Shown: one piece after another, positions 9,455 to 19,894 of the stretch
Layout: every line of letters begins with the position of its first letter
How positions within the stretch are numbered: the first letter of the stretch is position 1
Assembly (NCBI GenBank): GCA_030280995.1
Contig: JASXTE010000002.1
Coordinates: 16,808,683 to 16,872,682 of the forward strand
From: Hemileia vastatrix
Lineage: Eukaryota > Basidiomycota > Pucciniomycetes > Pucciniales > Zaghouaniaceae
Length of the DNA stretch: 64,000 nucleotides
Direction of reading: 5' to 3'
Made by a program: the position numbers and the translations under genes
Notes under the pieces: generated by a model
What the model saw: only the letters and a program-made list of their open reading frames with translations
Databases searched by the model: none
What the model was told of the DNA's origin: nothing

Positions 9455-9899
9455 GGGGTTATCAATGTTCAGGGATCTGCAATTAGGGATAAGGATTTTT
9501 TTTTCCTGGGATCAGACATTATTAATTGTGGAAGATTCTTATCCACTAGCCCCGGGGCTAGTGGATAAGGAATCCATGATAATGCATTATCCCACCTCTT
9601 ATACCCCGATTTCCATTCCTAATTACTGATCCCAAACTCATCACATCCATGAGGCATATCTAGAGAGTAGTCCAAGATGTGGTTATGACAGAAAGTTGTG
9701 CAACATGTGGTTATGACAGAAAGTTGTCCAAGATGTGGTTATGAAAAATTGAGTAGAAAAATGTTTGATAAGAGGTGAACATTGACACGTAAAGTGTCTA
9801 ATAGCCCAATTATTAGCAAAAATAATTGCAGAAGATAATTGGGGTATAAGGATTTTTATCCACAATTAATTTAATTGCGGATCCCTGAACATTGATACC
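9455..9899. mobile_element. Short TIR element of the GGTATCAATGTTCAGG family
   Basis: It starts GGGGTTATCAATGTTCAGGG and ends with the complement GATCCCTGAACATTGATACC. The same end sequence opens the Harbinger-like element at 57864, so this is probably a deletion derivative of that family. A 30-bp perfect palindrome lies inside (9539-9568). The right end abuts a second, inverted family end at 9900-10085. Confidence 0.6.
9539..9568. repeat. 30-bp perfect palindrome
   Basis: Both halves read TTATCCACTAGCCCC towards a central CCCCGGGG; the symmetry continues imperfectly for about five more bases. It could form a hairpin or be the fused ends of an excised element. Confidence 0.85.
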
Positions 9900-10148
9900 A
9901 ATGTTGACCAATCAACAATTAAATTAATTGTGGATAAAAATCATTACACCCCAATTATCTTCAACAATCATTTTCACTAATAATTGGGTTATTAGACCTT
10001 TTATGTTTCAATGTTCATCTCTATCTGTCATTTTTATCCTCAATTTTTCATAACCACATCTTGGACAACTTTCTGGATGTGTCAGCCTTCCTACCTTGTT
10101 GTGCACTCCCATCCTGTCTATTCATTCTATCTGTTCAAAAACTCTCCC
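9900..10148 (+). mobile_element. 5' part of PIF/Harbinger-like element A, split by a chromovirus
   Basis: This aligns by eye with 57870-58180, the start of Harbinger-like element B: AATTAAATTAATTG, then AATTGGGTTATTAGAC, then the CATAACCACATCTTGGA block and TTCATTCTATC. The sequence continues at 18854 once the chromovirus between is removed. Confidence 0.7.
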
Positions 10149-10335
10149 TGTCACGCGCCACGTGACACTTGAGGCAAAAGCAGCTCATTAAATCAATAAT
10201 ACAGAGGTCTAAATCCATACTCAAAGCCCAGAAAGCAATTCTACATAGCAACTGGGACTTTCCTTTGTGTACTCACTATTCAACCACGCTAGTCTAAACT
10301 CTAAATCTAAATTAATCAATCTCTCAATAGTGTGT

Positions 10336-10596
10336 CACTACGCAATATAGGGGGTGGACTTGCTAGCAAGTCCTCAACCTGAACTCAGATGGAACTCAGA
10401 TGGAACTCAGACTGAACTCATACTGAACCCATACTGAACTCTACTTGAACACCCACCTAAAACTGTTCTGCTGAGTGGTGTTCATCCCTGATTGTATGGT
10501 TCCTTTATCAATAGCTCAATGTGTGTTCAATCTATGGTGAGTTTGGGTCCAAGGTTGCGGACTTGCTAGCAAGTCCGCCCCCCATATTGTGTGGTG
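10336..10596. mobile_element. CACTA-type MITE nested in the LTR (261 bp, TSD TGT)
   Basis: It begins CACTACGCAATATAGGGGG and ends CCCCCCATATTGTGTGGTG. Just inside both ends is the perfect palindrome GGACTTGCTAGCAAGTCC. Subterminal GAACTCAGA/TGAACTCATA repeats follow. TGT is duplicated at 10333-10335 and 10597-10599. CACTA starts and 3-bp duplications are the hallmarks of the CACTA (CMC/EnSpm) superfamily. It has no coding capacity. Confidence 0.88.
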
Positions 10597-10845
10597 TGTC
10601 TTAGTCTTTTCCTCAATAAGTGACACACAGCACAATAGTCAATGTAATAGTCCGCTAAAAAGGTTTATTAAATATCTGTGGGTTATTAAAAAGGGGTAGT
10701 GAGCATGGACGGGATGGTTAGTGGAGGATTAAAGGGTTAACAGATGTTAGTGAGGAGGGTCCAGGTGTAATGGGTGTAATTTTGGTGGTCTGTGGTGTGC
10801 GGAATGATGGATGGGTATGAGGTTGATGCGAGGAGGAGTAAAGGA

Positions 10846-10853
10846 TATAAAAG
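10846..10853 (+). promoter_or_regulatory. LTR TATA box
   Basis: TATAAAAG lies 37 bases before the predicted mRNA 5' end, and is repeated in the other LTRs (18476, 37232) but deleted in the LTR at 44024. Confidence 0.65.
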
Positions 10854-11224
10854 GGGTTGGATTTTTGGTTCGACATTCTTTAAAATTAAATTATAAAACA
10901 TATATATAGTAAATAGTGGTAAAGCTTCAGGATATATCATTATTATTGTATCTTTCCTTACTTTCTCAGTAATCATTTCTAAATCCTAAATCTTTGATTA
11001 TTAAGTTTCCAACCCTTTGTGAGATCTTAAGAATATTAATATTACCTATAAATTATATTAGAATTATTATTGAACATGTCTTGAAGCAGTAGCTCTTCCT
11101 TTGAGTCATCTTCGAATCACTTCCTCAAAAATTTCCTCTGTGCTTCGAAGAAGTTTCTAAACTACTCTCCTCATCTCACTTCCAGGAACACCCTCGACCT
11201 TGTGCATAGGTCGCCTGGTGACAG

Positions 11225-11237
11225 TATAATTTAATTC
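11225..11237 (+). promoter_or_regulatory. Self-primer binding site of chromovirus copy 1
   Basis: TATAATTTAATTC starts one base after the LTR. Its exact reverse complement, GAATTAAATTATA, sits in the LTR (18513-18525; 10883-10895 with one change) about 30 bases past the TATA box, where the mRNA should begin. This is the Tf1-type arrangement, in which the mRNA 5' end folds back to prime reverse transcription. No tRNA-complementary TGG site is seen here. Confidence 0.72.
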
Positions 11238-11299
11238 TCTGTAGTTCTCATTCTTTGGAACTACTATGTCCTTTTTTCAGGTGTTTTAAATTCTTTAAA

Positions 11300-12470
11300 A
11301 TGGCACCTGTTCAATGCACTCCTCCTATGGGTGCTACTACTAGGGCTCACGCCAGAGGCAGGCCAACAGCTACACGGCCTGTTTCCCTCACTCACTCCTT
11401 GGAACCTCTTGACCTTATGGAACGGGGACATTCAGTCCAATCTGTAGAAGACATCCCCCAGGATTTTAATGATTCTAGCGAGGAAGAAGTAGGAGAGGAT
11501 ACGATGCATGAGGTACCATCCGCCCCTGCTACTCACCCTTCTGGTCAACCTTTGGAACCTGGACCATCTAATTCACTGGAAGACTTCATGAGACTTTTCA
11601 TGAAAAACTTTTCAAACCCAACGTCTTCGGAGGGATCTAAATTCAAAACTCCTTCCATGAGATCTCCTGATAAATTTGATGGGGAACATCCAGACAGATT
11701 GCGTCCCTTCTTGCAAACCTGAAAGCTCCTGTTCCATAACAACTTATTGAAGTTTATTTATGCTTCTTCATTCCTATCCAGAAAAGCAGCAAGATGGTTC
11801 AAACCTTATCTTCTCATGCTCTCTTTGACAGAGACCGACTTACTTATTAATAACTGGGAAAAGTTTGAAGACCAACTCTTTACGTTGTTTGGTGACCCTA
11901 ATGAATCTGACAACACAGAAATTGAAATTGATTTCCTTTGCATGAGTGATAATGGTAAAGCCTCTGAATATATCTCGAACTTCAGAGCACTTCAAACTTG
12001 AGTAGGTTGGAATGATGCTGCCCTCAAGTATCATTTCAAAAAGGGACTTACTTCGAGGATTCTGGATCAATTAAATCTTCATGGTCAGAAGATGACTACT
12101 TTAACAGATTTAATGGATTGAACCCTCCAACTCAACAGCGTTTACCAAGGACAACTACAACATCGTCGATACGCCAACAAATCTCATTGCCTAAATTTTA
12201 AATCGGGACCTTCTTCACACCCATAGACAACTCAATCCCCCTCGACTCAATCCAAAACCAATAAGAATAAGGACAAGCCTTGACCAAAAGGCATGACCCC
12301 AGGCAATATTATTAAAGTACTGCATCCAAAAGGGGAACTTAAATAAGCTGAGAGGAAGAGGCAAGCAGATAATGGGTTATGTATGTATTGTGGGGGTAAG
12401 CACAAGCTAGGAGATTGTGTGAAGTTGAAGGAAAGAGAAGGTACTAGTTCAAGGTTAAAAAACTAGTAGA
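11300..12470 (+). pseudogene. Gag of chromovirus copy 1
   Basis: It starts at ATG 11300 (MAPVQCTPP) with a Ser/Pro/Glu-rich N-terminal region. The Retrotrans_gag core follows (ARWFKPYL, NNWEKFEDQLFTLFGDP, ASEYISNFRALQT). A zinc knuckle, CMYCGGKHKLGDC, lies at 12380-12418. The knuckle is in the same frame as the start, so gag is broken by point stops (for example TGA at 11999, where copy 2 has CGA) and local indels. Gag packages the element RNA. Gag and protease share one frame, as in single-ORF chromoviruses. Confidence 0.85.
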
Positions 12471-12589
12471 TAGTTTACTTGTGTGCAAAGAAAACTATCT
12501 TATCTCTCCCAGTGCACAGAACCTCCATGTCTTAAGGACTGGAGTCGCCTTAAAACCGCTTGAGATTCATTCTTTTCAAGGAGGATACC

Positions 12590-15500
12590 ACCTTCAGTTG
12601 TCTTATAGACTCTGGAGCTTCAATTTCTTTTGTCAGTTTATCTTTTTCCAAGAAGTTAAAGCTGACATTCACAGATATCAATTGAACTCCAATTTATTTG
12701 GTCGAATCAGAGAAACCCAAATATTGGGTAAGTAAGAAAGTTTTATGGGTTTTAAACTTTCCGAACTTTCCCCCCTTTGAGTGGGAATTGTCAGTCTTGG
12801 ACGCCCCAAGGATGGAAGATACCATCCTTGGCCATGACTTTTTAATGCATTGGAATCCTGAAATTGATTGGTCACAGGGATTGATTACCCCACGCACTAA
12901 GTATATTTCTAATTCTTCAATGCAGGTCAATAGGGAGTTAAACAACCCGTCTGACAATGTCCTGCTAGAGGGAAAATCTCTTCCAGATGACTTGCAAGCA
13001 TCTGATCTTTCTCTAAATGAGAAATTGGCTAACCCTTCTAGCTCGATCACTTCACTCAAAGAGGATTTAAATTGCCTCGAAGTAGTCGAATTATGCTCTC
13101 TCAATTCTGGTCTTCCCTCCACAGATTCTCTCAAAGATGATGAGGACAACCAAATCAATGTTGAAGCCATTAAATCAACTCTACTGGAAATCTATCATGA
13201 TTTTCTAGATGTTTTCTTGATCTGCAAGGCCAATAATTTACCACCTCATCGACCCTACAACCATCAAATAGAGTTAATAGGTCCATTACCTCCGGCAGGT
13301 CCTGTCTATTCTTTGTCGAAGTACAAATCTAAAGTTCTTGGAGACTACATTCAAGAGAATGTAGCCAAAGGTTTCATTAGAGCCAGTAAATCTCCAACCA
13401 GCTCCCCTGTTCTTTTTGTAAAGAAAAAAGATGGTAGGCTTAGGTTGTGTGTTGACTATAGAAAGCTCAACACAGTCACAAAGAAGAATGCATATCCAGT
13501 TCCTCCTATGTCATTGCTTCTTACCCTTTTTAATGGTGCTAATTTCTTTTCTAAAATTGATCTTAGAGCTGCTTATAATCTTATTTGCAATGCGGAAGGT
13601 CATGAACCACAGACTGCAATGCGCACTAGATTTGGTAGATTTGAATATTTAGTAATGCCTTTTGGATTATGTAACCCACCATCTACATTTCAAACTTTTG
13701 TTAATGACATCTTTCAAGATGTTGTCGAACAATTTGTTGTTGTATACTTAGACAATATTTTAATTTTCTTGAAGACACTGGATGAACATATTCATCATGT
13801 TCAACAGGTTCTAAATCACCTTCGAGATCATGGTCTCTACGCCAAGCACAAGAAATGTGAATTCCATCTTAAATCTATTTATTTTTTGGTTTTTACGTTA
13901 TTCACTGATGGTTTAGTCATGGACAACAAAAAGGTCCAAAAAGTCCTGGAATGGCCTGAGCCCAAAACCTTTAAATCCCTCCAAGGATTTTTGGGTTTTG
14001 CTGATTTCTATAGAAGATTTATTAAAGATTACTCTAAAACTATTTCCAATCTTACTTCTCTTCTTAGAAAATATATTCCTTTTGTTTTTACTTCTACAGC
14101 ACGAAAGGAATTCAAAGCATTGAAGACTGCATTTAACACAGCTCCAATTATTTGACACTTTGATCCTTCTGCTTTGAAAATAGTCGAGACAGACGCTAGC
14201 AATTATGCTATCACAGGGGTCATTTCTCAATTCAATCCTGAAACAAAATTGTTTCATCCTGTTACTTTCAAGTCACGCAAACTCATTGCAGCAGAATTAA
14301 ATTACGAAATTCATGACAAGGAGTTTTAGCTGTTATTCATTGTCTTGAAAAATGGCGCTCTTTTCTTCTCAGCCTAGATAGTCCTTTTCAAATACTGACT
14401 GACCATAATGCTTTGAAATACTTTATGTCTTCCAAAGTTTTAACCAGGCTTCAAGCCAGGTGGGCTGAATTTTTGTTGGAATTTCCTTTTTCTATTTCCT
14501 ATCGCCCAGGTAAGAACTGCATTGTCCCTGATATCCTGTCACATCCGGACAATGTTTTCCCACAGCAGGGGGACACATTTGCTGACAAGAACCCAGAAAA
14601 TGTGAAATCAATTTTCAACGAATCAATGTTAACAACTCATCAACTTGATTTGATGACAATTCAATCTTTCCAAAATCCACTATCCAACATCCTCGAAGCT
14701 CAGTTGAAGGAAAATTATTGTTTAGGGTTAAAAGACAAAATACTCTCAAAGCAAGGGGCCAAAATATTTAGTATTGAATCAGATCTATTAGTTTTTGAAG
14801 GTAGAGTAGTCATACCCAACAACAATGAAATAAAATTATAGATTTTCAACAGTTGACATCATTCTCCACTAGCTGGCCATTTTGGGGTTGATAAAACCTA
14901 CCAATTAATAGCAAGGGATTTCTTCTGGCCAGGGATGACCAGAGAAATCAAGCCCTATATAAGATCTTGTTATGAATGTAATAGGAATAAGGCTCCCCGT
15001 CACCGGAAACATGGGTTGCTTCAACCGCTTCCTATTCCCTCTAAACCTTGGGAATCTTTATCGATGTATTTTATTTCTCAACTTCCTATTTCTAATAATT
15101 TTGATGCTATATTAGTAATATTAGATAGATTTTCAAAGATGTCTATTTTTATTAAAACACTACTACTGCTACAGCAGAAGATTTGTCAAAATTGTTTCTA
15201 GAATATGTATTTTCCAAACATGACTTACCTAATGATATTATTTCAGACAGAGGCTCATTGTTTTTATCCACATTCTGGACTCAATTGTGTTGACAACTAA
15301 ATATCATGAGGAATCTCTCCTTGGCCTATCATCTTGAAAACAATGGGCAAACGGAAAGGGTCAACCAAATCCTTTTAAAAATACCTTCAAATGTATGTCA
15401 GTTATCAACAAGACAATTGGAACACATGGTTACCATTGGCCAAATTTGCTTATAATAACTTGACTCATTCTTCAACACGACAATCTCCCTTCAAAACTGT

Positions 15501-16113
15501 TTATGGAAGACATCCTCAATTCAACTCGATCCATGTAGGAACTAGTCATCCTGCGGAACATTATCTTCAAACCATATCATGACTCCAAGAAGAGCTTAAA
15601 TCAAATTTGGAATTAGTGATTCAAAGGTACAAGGAACAGGCAAACAAAAATTGACAATCTGCTCCTTCTTTTAAACCAGGGGACAAAGTATGGCTCTACG
15701 CACGAAACATTTGAACAACTCGACCATCAAAGAAACTGGCTTAAAAATGCTTGGGACCATTTGAAATCAACTCCGAAGTCTCTAAAACTGCATTTCGACT
15801 CAAGCTACCTCCTAAATGGCAGGCTATTCACCCTGTTTTCCACATATCTCTCCTGTAACTGGCTCGAGAAACATACCCGGGCAGGAATCAACCTCCTCCG
15901 GAACCGGTTGAAGTAGAAGACCATCTAGAGTGGGAAGTAAGCCATATCCTTGATTCAAGAATGCGCAAGGGGAAACTTCAATACCTCGTGGAATGAGAAG
16001 GCTTCCTTGATGACCCAGACAAAATATCCTGGGAACCAGCCATCAATGTTTCTAACGCCCCTGAACTCCTAATATCTTTTCATCTTAAATATCCTTTAAA
16101 ACCAAAACCTTAG
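12590..16113 (+). pseudogene. Pol of chromovirus copy 1: protease, RT, RNase H, integrase, chromodomain
   Basis: The protease active site DSGAS is at 12608. An open stretch from 12698 to 14155 holds the RT: VDYRKLN, SKIDLRAAYN, MPFGLCN, then YLDN in place of YLDD at about 13745. RNase H follows (ETDASNYA, then LTDHNALKYF). Integrase has the HHCC block GHFGVDKTY...CYECNRNKA, then SDRG and the Glu of NGQTERVNQ. The first catalytic Asp is Tyr here (15067-15069), where copy 2 keeps MDF. A C-terminal chromodomain (WEVSHILDSRMRKGKLQYL, then WEPA) ends at TAG 16111-16113. Chromodomains steer integration to marked chromatin. One frame change occurs after 14155, plus several stops. Non-functional. Confidence 0.9.
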
Positions 16114-16960
16114 AACTATCTTTCATTTTTTCTCTTCTTTCTCTTTTCTCTTTCTTTTCTTAAAATTATAAAACTTCTTCTCTTCTAAAAATCCTTACTC
16201 TGTTTTTTCTTTTCTTCTTTCTTCTTTTTAAAAGCTTTTTTCAACCTTCTTTAAAAAATAAATAAAATAAAATAAAATAAAATAAACTAAAATCAAAATT
16301 AAATTAAATTAAAAAAAAATTAAAAAGTTAAAAAATAAAATAAAATAAAATAATAAAATAAAAATCTTAAAAATCAACAATTCCTTTAAATTTTCTTTCT
16401 TTTCTCTTTTCAAACTTTTCTTCTTTTCTCTTATTTCTTTTTTCTTTGAACTGTCAAAATTTTTCACAAACTCAATACAACAATCTTTCTCAAACTTTAC
16501 TTCAACCTTTAAATCTCTCTTTTAAAATTCTTTGAACAAATTACTTCTTTCTTTCAAAATCTTTTTTAAAAAAAAATATTTTTTTCTTCTTTCTTTTCAA
16601 ATAACCAAAATTCCTCAAAAAACTTCAATAAATAAACTTTCACGAATAACAAAATTTTTTCTCTCATTAAATTTTTATTTCAAACAAAATTGTTTTCAAT
16701 CAGCTATTTCTTTTTCCTACTTAAATTTTTCTTTTTCAAAACTTAAAACTAAAATTCCTTCAGTTAGACATTCTTTCTTTTCTTCTTTCAAAATTTAAAA
16801 CATAATTTTATTCAAATCTTTTCTTTTCTCAAAATCTTATAAAATATATATCAACATTTTCAATTAAAAAAACAAAATAAAAAAGATAAATAAATAAATA
16901 CACAAATTTCTTTCTACTTTTTTTTTCCCTTCCCTCTTTCTTTCTTTTCTTTTTCTTTTT
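16114..16960 (+). other. Pyrimidine-rich 3' spacer of chromovirus copy 1
   Basis: About 850 bases of TTTCTTTTC and AATAAAATAAAAT runs between pol and the antisense ORF. The same spacer is kept in copy 2 (42488-43370), so it is part of the element. ORFs in it are low-complexity shadows. Confidence 0.7.
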
Positions 16961-16974
16961 CTTTTTCTTCCATT

Positions 16975-17895
16975 TCAAAATTTCTCCTGTGTTTTCTCCT
17001 GAACCAACTTCTTCATTTTTTCCAAAACCACTCTTATTTACTTCCCACATTTCTCAAATACCTCCTCTTCTCCTACCAGTACCACTTCCCCAATTTCTAG
17101 TAATTCTTCAGCCACGTCGAAGGAGGCAGCATCAACAATCTTGTTAACCTCACCGCTTAATTATTTGATGAATCGAGTTCATCGACCTTGCCGAGGTTTC
17201 TTCGACCATACCTGGTCGAGAGTCTCTTCATTGTCTTCCCTCGAATCAGCGACTGGTTGATTTTCCTCAACTGGCAGCGATGGCACAGCTTCCACAATTG
17301 TAGTTTCTGCGATGACATCTGCATTCTAAAAACATAGGCATCAGTAACAAACTTTTTTTTTAAAAAAGAAAAAAAAAGAAGAACAGACTTACTTCGAACA
17401 ATGGGTCAGCTTCTAAGCATAATTTTGGGGTGACTTCCACCGTCACTTCCTTCTCTTCTTTGTCATCCTCGATGACCATCCACTGCTTCTTTGGCGTCTG
17501 TCTCGAAATAGGGACTTCATCCTCATCCTCTCCAACTAACTCATCCACCTCTTCTTCGACCCCTTGTTTCTTACTTGTGGCCTGGGTTACCCAGGTTGCC
17601 AGGGTATCTTCAACCTCCTCCTCAATCTCTCCCACCCACTTATCATCCCCAACCAATATTTCCCAGATATCTTTGACCACTTCTTTGGTCTTCAGTATTA
17701 CCCAATATTTTGTTTCCGTAAATCGATGCTCGATGTCCGCATTTTTTGATAAGGCATCACATGCCACCCATCTCCAGCGGCACAACTCGAATTTCTGGCG
17801 AGGACCTCATGTTGCCGTGCTTTCAACGCAGAATTATTCAATTGATTTTCAGGCTGTGAAAGGTTTAGAATACTGCCAGGTAATGATTCCACCAT
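16975..17895 (-). pseudogene. Antisense accessory ORF of chromovirus copy 1, two exons
   Basis: It runs against gag-pol, between pol and the 3' LTR. Exon 1 is 17895-17393, exon 2 starts at 17325; donor GTAAGT, acceptor TTTTTAG, phase 0. The product is acidic and rich in Glu, Asp and Val (VGEIEEEVEDTLATWVTQAT, KKQWMVIEDDKEEKEVTVEV). Exon 2 gives NADVIAETTIVEAV and VDAASFDVAEELLEIGE. A frame shift falls near 17790 and there are stops in exon 2. Copy 2 has the homologous ORF, so it belongs to the element. I recognise no domain. Antisense ORFs are known in plant Tat-lineage gypsy elements, but the function of this one is open. Confidence 0.65.
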
Positions 17896-18042
17896 CCGGT
17901 TTGGGGTGTGGAGGCGTGGGAGTTTGGGTAGGACAATTTGACATAATAAATTATAAAGTAATTAAAGTAAGAAGGGAGAAAAAGTAGTGTGGGAAAGTAT
18001 GTCCCACGCTCAACGGAGCTCGCATTTTTATACCCAGGCATC

Positions 18043-18853
18043 TGTCACGTGCCATGTGACACTCGAGGCAAAAGCAGCTCATTAAATCAATAATACAGAG
18101 GTATAAATCCATACTTGAAGCGCAGAAAGCAATTCTACATAGCAACTGCAACTTTACTTTTTGTACTCACTATTCAACCGCGCTAGTCTAAACTCTAAAT
18201 CTAAATTAGTAAATCTCTCAATAGTGTGTCTTAGTCTTTTCCTCAATAAGCAACACACAGCACAATAGTCAATGTAATAGTCTGCTAAAAAGGTTTATTA
18301 AATATCTGTGGGTTATTAAAAAGGGGTAGTGAGCATGGACAGGATGGTTAGTGGAGGATTAAAGGGTTAACGGATGTTAATGAAGAGGGTCCAGGTGTAA
18401 CGGGTGTAATTTTGGTGGTCTGTGGTGTGCGGAATGATGGATGGGTATGAGGTCAATGCGAGGAGGAGTAAAGGATATAAAAAGGGTTGGATTTTTGGTT
18501 CGAAATTCTTTAGAATTAAATTATAAAACATATATATAGTTAATAGTGGTAAAGCTTCAGGTTTAATCATTATTATTGTATCTTTCCTTACTTTCTCAGT
18601 AATCATTTCTAAATCCTAAATATTTGATTATTGAGTTTCCAACCCTTTGTGAGATCTTAAGAATATTAATATTACCTTTAAATTATATTAGAATTCTTAT
18701 CAAACATATCTCGAAGAAGTAGATCTTCCTTTGAGTCATCTTCAAATCACTTCCTCCAACATTTCCTCTGTGCTTTGAAGAGGTTTCTAAACTACTCTCC
18801 TCATCTTACTTCCAGGAACACCCTTGAACTTGTGTGTAGGTCGTCCGGTGACA
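18043..18853 (+). repeat. 3' LTR of chromovirus copy 1 (811 bp)
   Basis: TGTCACGTG to GGTGACA, matching the 5' LTR once its insertion is removed. It carries the intact 13-nt self-primer sequence at 18513-18525 and a TATA box at 18476. Its right edge is followed by the CTCCC duplication. Confidence 0.92.
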
Positions 18854-18906
18854 CTCCCCATATCATCTGTTTGTCTCTTCTCCTTTTCAACTTCAAATAT
18901 CTCAAC

Positions 18907-19894
18907 ATGCCTTGTCATCATAGATTTTCTCAAAAGCAGCCTTTCCCCAGTTGTTCTTCAAATCCCATTACTCCCTCTTTCCCCTGCTCAGCTGAAAAAT
19001 CAAAGACTGTTCAACTAAAAAAAGATGATGATCTCATACTTAAAAACTGGCTGAAAACTAAAACTAATTATGATTTTTTTTTGGTACTGATAGTCTAACT
19101 AAAGTAGGATGGCTTCCTGCATCAAATGTCAATGGATATCTTCTAATAGCCAATGAATTATGAAATAAGACAAATGGAAGTATTGATCTTTTTCCTAAAA
19201 AGATGTCTAAACACTTCAAGCACTATTGAGCCACATACATGAAGGCTAAGACTCTTTCATCTTCCACTGGTTATTGTATTACTGACCTTGATATCAGTAA
19301 GGGCATCAAAACTATAGACAATAAAATTGATTCTTTACATCCTTACTATAAAGAGATAGATTCCATATTTGCAGAGCAAGCCAATGTTAATCCTGCAAAC
19401 ATTTTGGATGGATAAAATGATATCTCCAAACATGATGTCAAAAGAAATCTTTTTCTTTCCTCTTCTACTCAAGCCTTCCCTCATTTGACTTCCACCAATC
19501 AAGATATCTTTTCAATTGATCCTTATGGCAACATAAAACAGCCCGATCTCTTTTCAATGAGCTTTTATTTCTTGTCTAGCTGTTTTATTTTTTTATTTCT
19601 CAAAAGGCTAATGAACAAAATGATGATCCTCAAGCAAGTAAGTCTGAAGCTAGCATAGGAGAAGAAATTCAAGCTTTCTTTAAAGAGGGATGAGAGAGCA
19701 CATCAATTGTAAGAGAAGAGATTTGAGATAAAGAAAGAGGAGAAGGCTCTTGATTACAATTTCCTATTGGATCAAATGAAACTCCAGTCTCAACTCAAGA
19801 TTTTTCAAAAAAAAAAAGTTATCTTGATAGAATGTGTTAAAGCTAATAAATCTGTAGAGCAAATTGAACACTTAATGAAATTGTTTTATGACTA
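18907..19894 (+). pseudogene. Harbinger-like accessory protein (Myb/SANT-like partner), broken
   Basis: Starts MPCHHRFSQKQPF at 18907 and is homologous to 58268-59716. The N-terminal half has a KDDDLILKNWLKTKTNYD helix, the MSKHFKHY stretch and GITDLDISKG. The C-terminal half is a charged coiled coil (RAHQL, then RREEKALDYNFLLDQM) ending ECVKANKSVEQIEHLMKLF. Stops and shifts are frequent, for example near 19420 and 19690. In this superfamily such a protein helps the transposase bind the ends and enter the nucleus. The DNA-binding role is inferred from position, since no clear Myb motif is readable. Confidence 0.6.

Larger units (their letters stand above)
10149..11223 (+). repeat. 5' LTR of chromovirus copy 1 (811 bp plus nested CACTA MITE)
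   Basis: It begins TGTCACGCG and ends GGTGACA. Length is 1075, which equals the 811-bp partner LTR plus 261 bp of insertion plus a 3-bp duplication. TATAAAAG at 10846-10853 is the likely promoter, and transcription should start near 10883. Confidence 0.92.
10149..18853 (+). mobile_element. Ty3/gypsy chromovirus copy 1 (full length, decayed)
   Basis: A complete element with LTRs at 10149-11223 and 18043-18853, flanked by an exact 5-bp target duplication CTCCC (10144-10148 and 18854-18858). Order: LTR, self-priming site, gag, protease, reverse transcriptase, RNase H, integrase, chromodomain, pyrimidine-rich spacer, antisense ORF, LTR. The left LTR contains a 261-bp CACTA element. Stops and shifts in gag-pol show it is dead. 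It lies inside a Harbinger-like element. Confidence 0.93.

Noticed and set aside
17430..17987. 185-codon Ser-rich ORF on the + strand
   Set aside because: Complement of the acidic antisense ORF; the spliced minus-strand reading is conserved between copies with a shared intron, this one is not.
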